Positions 1-8,443 of a stretch of DNA of 64,000 nucleotides are shown in pieces. The notes below the pieces were generated by a model, which was not told the origin of the DNA, did not search any database, and saw only the letters and a program-made list of their open reading frames with translations. How positions within the stretch are numbered: position 1 is the first letter of the stretch; each line of letters opens with the position of its first letter. The position numbers and the translations under genes are program-made. Origin of the DNA: Mucilaginibacter sp. 44-25 (GTDB lineage: Bacteria; Bacteroidota; Bacteroidia; Sphingobacteriales; Sphingobacteriaceae); assembly GCA_001898335.1 (NCBI GenBank), contig MKTS01000001.1, positions 558,001-622,000 on the forward strand, in the 5' to 3' direction.

Positions 1-1724
1 TTCTTTATATTGATCAACCTTTTGGTGAAATTCAGCAGGTTTTGATCCGCTGCTTCCCAGTTTACCCATGATATTTCGTTATCCTGGCAATAGGCATTAT
101 TATTACCCTGCTGCGTGCGGCCAAATTCATCACCGGCTACCAGCATAGGCACGCCTTGCGATAAAAATAGGGTGGTAAGCAGGTTACGTTTTTGCCTGTC
201 GCGAATTTGGTTTACTTCAGGGTCATCCGTAGGCCCTTCGGCGCCACAGTTCCATGAACGGTTATGGTTTTCCCCATCATTGTTATCTTCACCATTGGCT
301 TCGTTGTGTTTTTCATTATACGTAACAAGGTCGTTTAGCGTAAAGCCATCATGAGCGGTAATAAAATTGATACTTGCTGTTGGCCTGCGGTTATTATCCT
401 GGTAAAGATCGGGGCTTCCGGTAAAACGCTGGCCAAATTCGCCCAGCATGCTATCAGCACCCACCCAGTAATCGCGTATACAATCACGGAATTTACCGTT
501 CCATTCCGCCCATCCGGGCGGGAAGTTACCAACCTGGTAGCCACCTTCGCCAATATCCCAGGGCTCAGCAATTAATTTTACCTGCGAAATAATCGGGTCC
601 TGGTAAATAATGTCAAAGAAGCCGCTTAGCCTATTAACATCATGCAATTCACGGGCGAGGGTTGCGGCAAGGTCAAACCTGAAACCGTCAACATGCATTT
701 CTGTTATCCAGTATCTCAAGCTATCCATAATATAGCGTAACACATTAGGCAGCATGGCATTAAGCGTGTTACCCGTACCGGTATAATCATTGTAAAAACG
801 TTTGTTTTCATCTGTTAAACGGTAATAAGAAGCATTGTCTATGCCCTTTAAAGAAAGGGTAGGGCCCATATGGTTACCTTCTCCCGTGTGGTTATAAACC
901 ACATCAAGTATTACTTCAATACCGGCTTTATGGAGGTTTTTAACCATTTGTTTAAATTCCTGCACCTGTTCGCCGCATGGCACGGTGCCGGCATACCTTA
1001 CATCGGGCGCAAAAAAACCTATTGTATTATATCCCCAATAATTACTTAGGCCTTTTTCTACTAAATGCCTGTCATTCACAAATTGGTGTATGGGCATTAG
1101 CTCTATAGCGGTAATACCCAAGTCTTTTAAATATTTAACACAAGCAGGGTGACCAATAGCAGCATAGGTACCTCTTATATCCTCGGGAATTTCGGGGTGC
1201 AGTTGTGTAAGTCCCTTTACATGGGCTTCGTAAATAACAGACTGATGATAGGGTATCCGAGGTGGTTGGTCGTCTTCCCAGTCAAAGGAGTTATTAACTA
1301 CTACAGCCTTAGGCATAAACGGGGCACTGTCTGCTTGGCTAAAACTGAAATCTTCATCAGGGTTACCTACCTCATATCCGAAAAGCGAATCGTGCCAATT
1401 GATAGTTCCGGAGATAGCTTTGGCGTATGGATCAAGCAGTAGTTTGTTTGGATTAAAGCGATGTCCATTTTCAGGATCGTAAGGCCCATCAACCCTGTAA
1501 CCATACAATTGGCCGTGTTCAATTCCGGGTATATAGCAGTGCCACACCTGGTGGGTACGTTCAGTTAGCTTAATTCTTTTTTCGGGCTCGTTGCCATTAT
1601 CAGAAGTTTGGAAAAGGCATAATTCTACTCCTGTAGCATTATCAGCAAAAACGGCGAAATTTACACCGTTACCATCATAAGTGGCACCAAGCGGGTAAGG
1701 TTTTCCGGGATATATGTTACTCAT
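1..1724 (-). CDS. glgX: Glycogen debranching enzyme GlgX, 3' part outside the window
   Basis: This is an isoamylase-type alpha-1,6-glucosidase that removes the short branch stubs left by glycogen phosphorylase in the cytoplasm. I translated 574 residues from the ATG at 1724-1722 (start [20 protein letters not shown]). An N-terminal CBM48-like domain (about residues 10-100) precedes the GH13 barrel. The catalytic motifs are visible: GFRFDLA (nucleophile D351), IAEPWD (acid/base E387) and TAHDGF (D459). The family is usually 650-710 aa, so roughly the last 80-130 residues lie beyond base 1. It is divergent from a GH15 enzyme across about 155 bp, which suggests shared glucan or trehalose metabolism. 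Identity is near certain; the choice of GlgX over a plain isoamylase rests on overall length and motif spacing. Confidence 0.95.
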   Translation of the reverse strand, partial: MSNIYPGKPYPLGATYDGNGVNFAVFADNATGVELCLFQTSDNGNEPEKRIKLTERTHQVWHCYIPGIEHGQLYGYRVDGPYDPENGHRFNPNKLLLDPYAKAISGTINWHDSLFGYEVGNPDEDFSFSQADSAPFMPKAVVVNNSFDWEDDQPPRIPYHQSVIYEAHVKGLTQLHPEIPEDIRGTYAAIGHPACVKYLKDLGITAIELMPIHQFVNDRHLVEKGLSNYWGYNTIGFFAPDVRYAGTVPCGEQVQEFKQMVKNLHKAGIEVILDVVYNHTGEGNHMGPTLSLKGIDNASYYRLTDENKRFYNDYTGTGNTLNAMLPNVLRYIMDSLRYWITEMHVDGFRFDLAATLARELHDVNRLSGFFDIIYQDPIISQVKLIAEPWDIGEGGYQVGNFPPGWAEWNGKFRDCIRDYWVGADSMLGEFGQRFTGSPDLYQDNNRRPTASINFITAHDGFTLNDLVTYNEKHNEANGEDNNDGENHNRSWNCGAEGPTDDPEVNQIRDRQKRNLLTTLFLSQGVPMLVAGDEFGRTQQGNNNAYCQDNEISWVNWEAADQNLLNFTKRLINIK

Positions 1725-1880
1725 GCATATCAAATACCTTTTTCAGGAATAATGTTTTAGCATTTAAATATTCTCGTTTTAGGAAATTAAAATTGTATTA
1801 ATTGCTCAATAAAAACTTTAATGAGTTTTTGGTAACAATTACAAACTATTGTTGTTGCTATGGTTATTTAAAGCCATAAG

Positions 1881-3668
1881 ATGGAGAAACACACTTATCA
1901 AACCGGGATAATTGGCAATTGCGCTTTTTTGGCACACATAGCTACAGATACTAATGTAGAATGGATGTGCTGGCCCCGGTTTGACAGCCAGTTTATATTT
2001 GGCGGGCTGCTTGATAAACACAAGGGCGGAGAATTTTCGGTTAAGCCAAAAGGGGAATTTACCACCAAACAGTATTATCTGGAAAACACCAACATTTTAC
2101 GAACAGAGGTCACCTGCGAAAATGGTAAATACCGCGTTACAGATTTTGCCCCTCGTTTCCGCAAGCATGATCGCTATTACCGCCCGTTAATTTTAATAAG
2201 AAAAATAGAAGTGCTGGAAGGTAACCCGCGCATTAGGGTAAAATGTGAACCGGTTTGCGACTATGGGCAAAAGAAATGGGAAAAACTTTTAGGTAGTGAT
2301 TCTATAGAATTTACAGGATGCGAGGAAAGAATGACGCTTACCTCCAATATCCCATTGACCTATCTTGATGAGGAGTCGTATTTCGCCCTCAATGAAACCA
2401 AATATTTGTTGTTGAACTATGGTGCCGAGATTGATAAATCATTAATTGGCATAGCTGAGGAATATTTGCGGGAAACTACTGAATATTGGCGGCTGTGGAT
2501 CAAACATTCATCGATAGCCGGCTTTTACCAACCTTATGTCATACGTTCAGCTCTGGCTTTAAAGATACACCAGTATGAAGATACCGGAGCCATAATAGCG
2601 GCCAGTACCACCAGCTTGCCCGAGTTCCCGGGTAGCGGGCGTAACTGGGATTACCGGTATTGCTGGCTGCGCGATACTTATTATGTGCTTACATCACTCA
2701 ACCATATAGGCCATTTTGAGGAAATGGAGCGGTATTTTAGTTATGTTACGGATATATCTTTTGGCGATAAGCAACATTTCAGGTACCAGCCATTATATGG
2801 CATTAACACCCAAAAAGACCTTACGGAAGTAATTATGGAGCACCTGGATGGCTACATGGGCAATAAACCTGTCCGTATTGGTAACCAGGCTTCAGAACAT
2901 ATCCAGAATGATATTTACGGCCAGGTACTTGTTTCTTTACTGCCATTGTATACCGACCACCGCTTTGTATTCACCGAGCGTAAGGATTCAGACAAGTGGA
3001 TATCATCTATACTGGATAAAATAGAACGCACTATTGACGAAAAAGATGCCGGTATATGGGAGTTCAGGAACATAGCGCACATCCATTGCTATAGTAACTT
3101 ATTTCAGTGGGCCGGTTGTAACGCAGCCGAAAAAATGGCACTTACCATTAATAACAACGATCTTGCTGAAAGGGCGGTAGCGCTTAAAAAACGTGCAGCC
3201 GCGCATATAGAAAATTGCTACGATCCTGAGAGAAAAGTATATACGCACGCTGTTGGCAGCCCTCACCTGGATGCAAGTACATTGCAACTGATCATGATGA
3301 ATTACCTTGATCCGACATCAGATAAAGCCAAAGATCACTTGATAGCGTTGGAAAAAGAACTTAAAACTGAGGATGGGTTGTTTTACCGCTATATTCATAG
3401 TGACGATTTCGGTAAGCCTAAAACTACGTTCCTGATATGTGCTTTCTGGTACGTGGAAGCACTGGCATGTGTTGGCCGCTTGGATGATGCTGTGCGCGAG
3501 TTTGAAAAACTATTGAAATATTGTAATCACCTATTACTTTTCAGTGAGGATGTTGATGAAAAAACAGGCAGCCAATGGGGTAATTTCCCGCAGGCATACA
3601 GCCATGTTGGCCTAATGAATGCCGCCTACCGTATTGCTATGAAACTTGATAGGCCGATATTTTTATAG
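1881..3668 (+). CDS. Glycoside hydrolase family 15 (glucoamylase/trehalase-like)
   Basis: This 595-aa protein is a GH15 inverting alpha-glucosidase, predicted cytoplasmic because no signal peptide is seen. An N-terminal beta-sandwich domain (to about residue 200) is followed by the (alpha/alpha)6 barrel. Family motifs are SGRNWDYRYCWLRD near residue 250 (substrate-binding R/W/D cluster) and, near the C-terminus, FSEDVDEKTG followed by GNFPQAYSHVGL, which carries the likely catalytic glutamate. Bacterial GH15 enzymes include glucoamylases and trehalases, and sequence alone does not tell them apart. The neighbouring glgX (divergent) and MscS channel (overlapping stop/start) would fit trehalose or glycogen turnover linked to osmotic change. 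That functional link is inference. Confidence 0.9.
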   Translation: MEKHTYQTGIIGNCAFLAHIATDTNVEWMCWPRFDSQFIFGGLLDKHKGGEFSVKPKGEFTTKQYYLENTNILRTEVTCENGKYRVTDFAPRFRKHDRYYRPLILIRKIEVLEGNPRIRVKCEPVCDYGQKKWEKLLGSDSIEFTGCEERMTLTSNIPLTYLDEESYFALNETKYLLLNYGAEIDKSLIGIAEEYLRETTEYWRLWIKHSSIAGFYQPYVIRSALALKIHQYEDTGAIIAASTTSLPEFPGSGRNWDYRYCWLRDTYYVLTSLNHIGHFEEMERYFSYVTDISFGDKQHFRYQPLYGINTQKDLTEVIMEHLDGYMGNKPVRIGNQASEHIQNDIYGQVLVSLLPLYTDHRFVFTERKDSDKWISSILDKIERTIDEKDAGIWEFRNIAHIHCYSNLFQWAGCNAAEKMALTINNNDLAERAVALKKRAAAHIENCYDPERKVYTHAVGSPHLDASTLQLIMMNYLDPTSDKAKDHLIALEKELKTEDGLFYRYIHSDDFGKPKTTFLICAFWYVEALACVGRLDDAVREFEKLLKYCNHLLLFSEDVDEKTGSQWGNFPQAYSHVGLMNAAYRIAMKLDRPIFL

Positions 3669-4771
3669 TGGAAAATCAAATAAACGTTTGGTCTAAAACA
3701 TGGCCGCATTGGCTATGGAATATGGCAATAATTGCCATAGTGTTGCTTATTGGCATAGCCGTAAAAGTAGTTGTCAAGCTTTTACTTAATTATTATAAAA
3801 ACAAAAAAGATAACAGTTACTCTTTTCTAAAATCGTTTGTAACACACTTTAGCCGCCCGCTTAACCACTTTATTCCGCTATTGGTTATCAATTTATTTTT
3901 GCCCTATCTTACCTTAAAAGATAATTACGCCGATGATGTGAAAAAATGGCTAAGTATATTGTTACTGATATCTTTTGCCAGTTTGCTTATTAATGCTATC
4001 ACCATACTTGAAGATTATATTTACTACAAATATGATTTCAACAAAGAGGATAACCTTAAAGAGCGTAAAGTTCGAACGCAATTACAATTTGTACGCCAGG
4101 TGGCCACAGTTTTAATAGTACTCATTACACTGGCTCTTATATTATTAAGTTTTGAGAATGTACGCAAACTGGGTGCTGGTTTGCTTACAGGTGTGGGTAT
4201 TGGAGGGATCATCATAGGTTTTGCCGCTCAAAAATCATTAGGCAACTTGTTAGCTGGTTTCCAGATAGCTTTTACACAACCTATACGTATTGATGATGTG
4301 TTAGTAGTTGAAGGTGAGTGGGGGCGGGTAGAAGATATTACGCTCACATATGTGGTGATAAGTATTTGGGACCAACGCAGATTAATACTACCTATTAATT
4401 ACTTTATTGAAAAGCCGTTCCAAAACTGGACAAGAACCACTTCGCAAATATTAGGTACAGTTTTCATTTATGTTGACTATAAGATACCTGCTGAGGCTAT
4501 GCGAAACGAACTACTCAGATTACTTAACGAGTCGCCGTTATGGGATAAGCGGGTAGGTAAACTACAAGTAACTGACATTAAAGAAAATGTTGTTGAGCTA
4601 AGAATATTGGTTAGCGCCGCTAATTCTTCAAATGCCTTCGACCTGCGGTGCTATATACGGGAAAAGATGGTGGCATTTTTGCAAGAACATTACCCGGAAA
4701 CTCTACCCCGAAACAGATATGTACTTGCCAACGAGCCTGTTAAGAATGTTCCTAATACGGGTAGCGAATAA
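3668..4771 (+). CDS. MscS-family mechanosensitive ion channel
   Basis: A 367-aa small-conductance mechanosensitive channel of the inner membrane, which opens on hypo-osmotic shock. Hydrophobic helices lie at about residues 15-37, 66-85, 92-110 and 135-155. The pore-lining TM3 is glycine/alanine rich (AGLLTGVGIGGIIIGFAAQK), followed by the conserved SLGNLLAGF and the beta-domain segment IDDVLVVEGEWGRVEDITL with PINYFIEKPFQNW. The start is a GTG at 3668 that shares its G with the stop codon of the upstream GH15 gene, so translation is probably coupled. The arrangement implies one operon. The family assignment is secure; the exact gating properties cannot be read from the sequence. Confidence 0.95.
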   Translation: MENQINVWSKTWPHWLWNMAIIAIVLLIGIAVKVVVKLLLNYYKNKKDNSYSFLKSFVTHFSRPLNHFIPLLVINLFLPYLTLKDNYADDVKKWLSILLLISFASLLINAITILEDYIYYKYDFNKEDNLKERKVRTQLQFVRQVATVLIVLITLALILLSFENVRKLGAGLLTGVGIGGIIIGFAAQKSLGNLLAGFQIAFTQPIRIDDVLVVEGEWGRVEDITLTYVVISIWDQRRLILPINYFIEKPFQNWTRTTSQILGTVFIYVDYKIPAEAMRNELLRLLNESPLWDKRVGKLQVTDIKENVVELRILVSAANSSNAFDLRCYIREKMVAFLQEHYPETLPRNRYVLANEPVKNVPNTGSE

Positions 4772-4933
4772 TCTTTTTATTAGCCTTAAACAGATTTTAA
4801 TTATTTGAAATTATTTAATTAGTAATTAAAACCAATTATTCGTGTGACTGTTATCATTTTATGGCTATCAAACCTGCCATAACTTGCGATATATCTTTCT
4901 ATTCGCATTCAAAATTAAATCTATATACTATCT

Positions 4934-5764
4934 ATGAAATCGGTTTTTGTGATTAATGACAATACGGTAGAGGCGAGGCATGTGGCGGAGTCTGCATTAA
5001 TGATGGCGAAAACAATTAATGCGAAATTGATTATCGGAAACCGGCTGATAAAATCAACCAAATCAGCTTTGTCTTACGCTTTTCATCAGTCAGAGGCTTT
5101 TGAGGAGGACACCTACGGCGATGAAACCTTATTAAGAAGGCTGAACCTTTTAAATACTACAATTAAAGGCGAACTTACTGATATTGAAGAGGTGGATATA
5201 TCATCAATGGATAGTCATAAGCTTTCGGCTTTTATTAACGCGCATAATGTTACTTTATTAATGATCAGTACCGAAACGGTAAAAGCAGTAAGCGGTAGAA
5301 AACTGATCGACTATCAAACCATATTAAATAAAATAAGCGCGCCTATATTTTTAATACCCGCATCATGGTCATTCAAAAAGTTCAGGAGTATAACATACAT
5401 AACCGATTTAAGATACTGCCGTACAGATGTTTTAAGTTACCTCACTAAAGTAACATTGCCATTTAATACCAATATATACGTAGGTCACATGGCAGCTTCA
5501 GGCTTGCCTGATCTCAGTCCCGATTTTGCAAAGCAAGTATTTTATGAAGCTGCACGGCGGTGCACGCATTGGGAGCATTTAAATTTTCATCATATCCATT
5601 CAAAAGAAATTTCAACTGTAGCCGATGTATTAATACATGGCATGAGCAATGATGCGCTTGTACTTATCAATCATTCGCAGCATTATCATTATTTTATTGG
5701 TAAACAGTTAATGCTCAATCAGCCAGAGCTGGTAAATGTACCACTATTGCTGTATCCACATTAA
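4934..5764 (+). CDS. Universal stress protein (UspA-like)
   Basis: A 276-aa cytoplasmic protein of the Usp/HUP-fold type, long enough for a degenerate tandem of two domains. It opens with a beta-strand (KSVFVINDNTVEARHVAESALMMAK) and has an alternating alpha/beta pattern. A second-domain strand begins near residue 155 (FRSITYITDLRY). The classical ATP-binding GxxG(9)GS/T loop is not visible; instead the C-terminus reads ALVLINHSQHYHYFIGK, rich in histidine. This suggests a non-ATP-binding Usp variant. It sits alone, 160 bp after the channel gene, with an AT-rich upstream region. Function beyond a stress role is unknown. Confidence 0.75.
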   Translation: MKSVFVINDNTVEARHVAESALMMAKTINAKLIIGNRLIKSTKSALSYAFHQSEAFEEDTYGDETLLRRLNLLNTTIKGELTDIEEVDISSMDSHKLSAFINAHNVTLLMISTETVKAVSGRKLIDYQTILNKISAPIFLIPASWSFKKFRSITYITDLRYCRTDVLSYLTKVTLPFNTNIYVGHMAASGLPDLSPDFAKQVFYEAARRCTHWEHLNFHHIHSKEISTVADVLIHGMSNDALVLINHSQHYHYFIGKQLMLNQPELVNVPLLLYPH

Positions 5765-5882
5765 TTTTAAACCTATCATTACCATATTTTAAACTCTTAT
5801 ATCATCTTAAAATATTTAAAAAACTACACTCCAAAAAGCAAACGGCGCAAAACTTAGGGGTGTAATTTTTGTTAAAAGCATC

Positions 5883-6278
5883 ATGGAAAACCAAACAGAA
5901 CTACGCGAAAGAACACGATATTCAGATAGGGAACTTGAAGAATTCAAAGAAATTATATTACAAAAAAAGAATGTTGCCCAAGAGGAATTAGAAGCACTTT
6001 CGGCATCATTGGGTAACAGCAACCCAAACGGTACTGATGATACCTCGGCGGCATACTCAACTCTCGAAGATGGCTCGGCCACGCTTGAAAAAGAAAGCCT
6101 CCATCAGTTGGCATCAAGACAAAAGAAATTTATAGAACAACTGGATGCAGCGCTGATACGTATCGCTAATAAAACTTATGGAGTTTGCCGAGTTACAGGT
6201 AAGCTGATACAAAAAGAAAGACTTATGGCGGTGCCACATACTACTATGAGTATGGAAGCAAAGCTTAAACAAAACTAA
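5883..6278 (+). CDS. DksA/TraR-family protein with degenerate zinc finger
   Basis: A 131-aa coiled-coil regulator of the DksA/TraR type, proteins that enter the RNA polymerase secondary channel and modulate initiation. Residues 10-110 are strongly helical and charged. The C-terminal signature reads YGVCRVTGKLIQKERLMAVPHTT, which keeps the DksA pattern GxCxxxGxxIxxxRLxAxP but only one of the four zinc cysteines. Such cysteine-poor forms are familiar in Bacteroidota. A TAATTTTTG element at 5862-5870, close to the TAnnTTTG -7 box, lies 12 bp before the ATG. A strong bidirectional terminator follows. The family assignment is good; whether it binds metal is doubtful. Confidence 0.85.
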   Translation: MENQTELRERTRYSDRELEEFKEIILQKKNVAQEELEALSASLGNSNPNGTDDTSAAYSTLEDGSATLEKESLHQLASRQKKFIEQLDAALIRIANKTYGVCRVTGKLIQKERLMAVPHTTMSMEAKLKQN

Positions 6279-6293
6279 ACTAAGGCGAGCTGA

Positions 6294-6330
6294 TAACAAA
6301 GCCGCGGTGAATTTCATCGCGGCTTTGTTA
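6294..6330. terminator. Bidirectional intrinsic terminator
   Basis: Perfect 13-bp inverted repeat: TAACAAAGCCGCG at 6294-6306 and CGCGGCTTTGTTA at 6318-6330, with an 11-base loop. It lies between the convergent dksA-like and chorismate mutase genes and can serve both. Confidence 0.85.
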
Positions 6331-6341
6331 TTTATAAAGGA

Positions 6342-6725
6342 TTACCGGTTCCCTTCTTTTACGGAATTCTCAATTTTTAAACTTTCTTTATGAATGGCGT
6401 TCATTAAATCTTCTACAAATTCAGCCGAAAGGCCTTCTGATTCTCCGGCTTTTTTAGCCTTATCTAAAACCTGCTGAAACCTTGCCGCCTGCAAAGGCGG
6501 AATATTGTTTTTGGCTTTGTATAAACCGATAGCTTTTACTACACGTTCACGTTCGCCAATGAGCTTAATAAGTTGCTTGTCTAATGAGTCGATAGATAAG
6601 CGTGCCCGGTTAAAATCTGCAGATGTGCTTATTTGAGTTGTTTGTGCGCGTAAAGTTGTTTGAGCTAATACCAAGAATAGAATAGCAACACAAACTGATT
6701 TGCATAGGGGTGATGCCTTTTTCAT
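6342..6725 (-). CDS. Exported chorismate mutase, AroQ fold
   Basis: A 127-aa protein with a cleavable signal peptide (hydrophobic residues 11-22, likely cut after LRAQ) followed by an all-helical chorismate mutase type II domain. Comparison from memory with E. coli CM and PchB places R42, R61, K70, R82 and E119 at active-site positions. The segment NNIPPLQAARFQQVLDKA resembles the PchB/isochorismate-pyruvate-lyase subgroup. It would convert chorismate to prephenate (or act as a lyase) in the periplasm, where no chorismate is expected, which makes its role puzzling. It is monocistronic, facing the dksA-like gene across a terminator. The fold call is good; the substrate is uncertain. Confidence 0.8.
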   Translation of the reverse strand: MKKASPLCKSVCVAILFLVLAQTTLRAQTTQISTSADFNRARLSIDSLDKQLIKLIGERERVVKAIGLYKAKNNIPPLQAARFQQVLDKAKKAGESEGLSAEFVEDLMNAIHKESLKIENSVKEGNR

Positions 6726-6896
6726 AAATGTTATAAGTTTTAATACTTAACGACAAATAAAGTGTGACAGTGTGAATTTACATTAAAAAATCTGAGAGAA
6801 TTATCGCAAATAATCGGTTGCTTACTAATAAGTCAAGGCCATTAGGGCAACGAATTATTATTCCCGAAAGGTAAATTTGAATCTTTTGAAAGTTTG

Positions 6897-7622
6897 TTAT
6901 CGGCGAAGTTTATGACGGATAACTTGTTTGAAACGAATACGGAAATAGTCATAAAAAATTACTACCAGCAATAGTGCTACCGGAAAATAAAACGCATTGA
7001 AGCGTATGCCCTGAAAGGCGAAGCCACCAGCCACCCCACCCAACAGGAAAAATATTATGATAGCAAGCCGCAGTAGTAAACGGCGCTTGAGTGTCGGCGT
7101 AAGGTTTTTCCGGGATAATAAAGCGGAGGAAAGATCGATCCCCAGGTCTGTAAACATACCGGTAAGGTGGGTGGTGCGTACCACTGAACCAGACACCATT
7201 GAAACCAAAGCATTCTGCATGCCCATTGCGAAAAGCAGGCTGCCCGCAAAGTATTCAGTTTCGGGCAAAGTATGCTTATAGCCGGAACCAAATACGGCAA
7301 CCAGCAATAACAGTACGATAATTACAAGGATTGGTACAGTATAAGCGAATGACCGGTGGCGCCCTACTTTGCCAATATAGAAACTTGATGCAAATGCGCC
7401 GGATAAAAACAGCAGCAGCCATAAAGCCACCATTCTTGCAGCCCGCCATTGGCCGCTGGTAAGGTGCACTGCCAGTAAAGCAGCGTGCCCGGTAACGTTA
7501 GTTGTGAGTACGGCAAATGCTATAAAGCCTGCCGCATTAATAAATCCGGCGTTCAGGCACAACAATATCGCCAGACGCAAATTGTGCACAAAACTTCTTC
7601 TTTCTCCTGTATGTCGAAGCAT
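6897..7622 (-). CDS. YoaK/DUF1275 family integral membrane protein
   Basis: A 241-aa inner-membrane protein with about six or seven hydrophobic helices. It matches the DUF1275 (YoaK-like) pattern: an early helix with CLNAGFINAAGFIAF, the motif TTNVTGHAALLAVHL, and a central MGMQNALVSMVSGSVVRTTHLTGMFTDLGIDL, which is the family hallmark (MQNA plus VRTTHLTG). The biochemical function of the family is not established. The gene is monocistronic, and an unusual long inverted repeat lies about 150 bp upstream of its start. Confidence 0.88.
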   Translation of the reverse strand: MLRHTGERRSFVHNLRLAILLCLNAGFINAAGFIAFAVLTTNVTGHAALLAVHLTSGQWRAARMVALWLLLFLSGAFASSFYIGKVGRHRSFAYTVPILVIIVLLLLVAVFGSGYKHTLPETEYFAGSLLFAMGMQNALVSMVSGSVVRTTHLTGMFTDLGIDLSSALLSRKNLTPTLKRRLLLRLAIIIFFLLGGVAGGFAFQGIRFNAFYFPVALLLVVIFYDYFRIRFKQVIRHKLRR

Positions 7623-7768
7623 GGCTAAAATTAAGAAAATTATATGGAGGTAGGGCCGCAGGAAAATGTATGAGCAATCGGAATTACTGCTATTTTGAAT
7701 ATCGGCAAAACTCTTTCATTTTCAAGTATAACGCAGAAATTAGTGTGATAAGGGTCATAAGTTTTGTC

Positions 7769-7810
7769 TACAAACGTTCGCAAGTGTTAAGCAACTTGAG
7801 AACGTTTGTA
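7769..7810. repeat. Long imperfect inverted repeat (17-bp arms)
   Basis: TACAAACGTTCGCAAGT at 7769-7785 and ACTTGAGAACGTTTGTA at 7794-7810 are inverted copies with one mismatch, separated by eight bases. No T-run follows on either strand, so it is not a typical terminator. It lies in the 285-bp gap between the hxlR-like gene's stop and the DUF1275 gene's start. Confidence 0.8.
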
Positions 7811-7907
7811 TTCTGAACGCGAACCGCGCCCGCACTACTTATTAAAGTGGAAAAAATATTTGTTTCAAATGTAAATGATACTGTGAGATATATCGGCTCA
7901 TCAATTG

Positions 7908-8315
7908 TCAATCCGTGTCGCACACTGTTTTACAAACAGCTATAGCCCTATCATCCGGTTCTTTACCGCTTGCAACTGCTTCCAGCATCATCTGTTTTTT
8001 CCCCCAGTTATGCAGATGGGCTATAAACGGGATAAGTTCCTGTCCTGTTTCGCTTAGTGAATATTCAACTTTTGGAGGAACTTCATGGTACATCTTTCTT
8101 ACGATGAGTTTATCTTCTTCCAGTTCACGCAAAGTTTGAGTAAGCATTTTGGTAGTTATATCAGGAAGGGTGCGGCTTAACTCTCCGTATCTAAGTATAC
8201 CCTTCATATCAAGATACCATAATATCCTCGCCTTGTATTTCCCACCTATACGTTTGAAAGCATAATCTACTGCGCAAAGCTGCTTGACCTGCGTCATTGT
8301 TTGATCATTTTTCAT
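7908..8315 (-). CDS. HxlR/DUF24-family winged-helix regulator
   Basis: A 135-aa MarR-like winged-helix transcription factor; HxlR/DUF24 members often sense quinones, aldehydes or oxidants through thiols. The core reads AFKRIGGKYKARILWYL then GILRYGELSRTLPDITTKMLTQTLRELEEDKLIVRK, the standard helix-turn-helix, followed by the wing VPPKVEYSLSETGQEL. I start it at the ATG at 8315 (MKNDQTMTQ), because the reading frame upstream would run into the operator-like palindromes. That start puts a cysteine at position 14 just before the DNA-binding domain, as in redox-sensing YodB/HypR proteins; two more cysteines sit near the C-terminus. It is divergent from a quinone-reductase-like gene, its likely target. 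Confidence 0.9.
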   Translation of the reverse strand: MKNDQTMTQVKQLCAVDYAFKRIGGKYKARILWYLDMKGILRYGELSRTLPDITTKMLTQTLRELEEDKLIVRKMYHEVPPKVEYSLSETGQELIPFIAHLHNWGKKQMMLEAVASGKEPDDRAIAVCKTVCDTD

Positions 8316-8333
8316 ATGTAGTACATTTATAAT

Positions 8334-8392
8334 GTATTGTAAATCAATATTACATACTTTTTGGTATATAAGGTACAAAAAAGTATATACTT
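8334..8392. promoter_or_regulatory. Palindrome-rich divergent control region (HxlR operator candidates)
   Basis: Three inverted repeats occur between hxlR and the oxidoreductase. TGTAA at 8338-8342 pairs with TTACA at 8350-8354. ACTTTTTGGTA at 8356-8366 pairs with TACAAAAAAGT at 8374-8384, with one mismatch and a 7-base spacer. AAGTATATACTT at 8381-8392 is a perfect 12-bp palindrome. Inference: binding sites for the neighbouring HxlR protein on its own gene and on its divergent target. Confidence 0.55.
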
Positions 8393-8443
8393 GACAAAAG
8401 TAACTATTTGTTGGAGTATTGTGTCATTATAACCGGCTAATTG

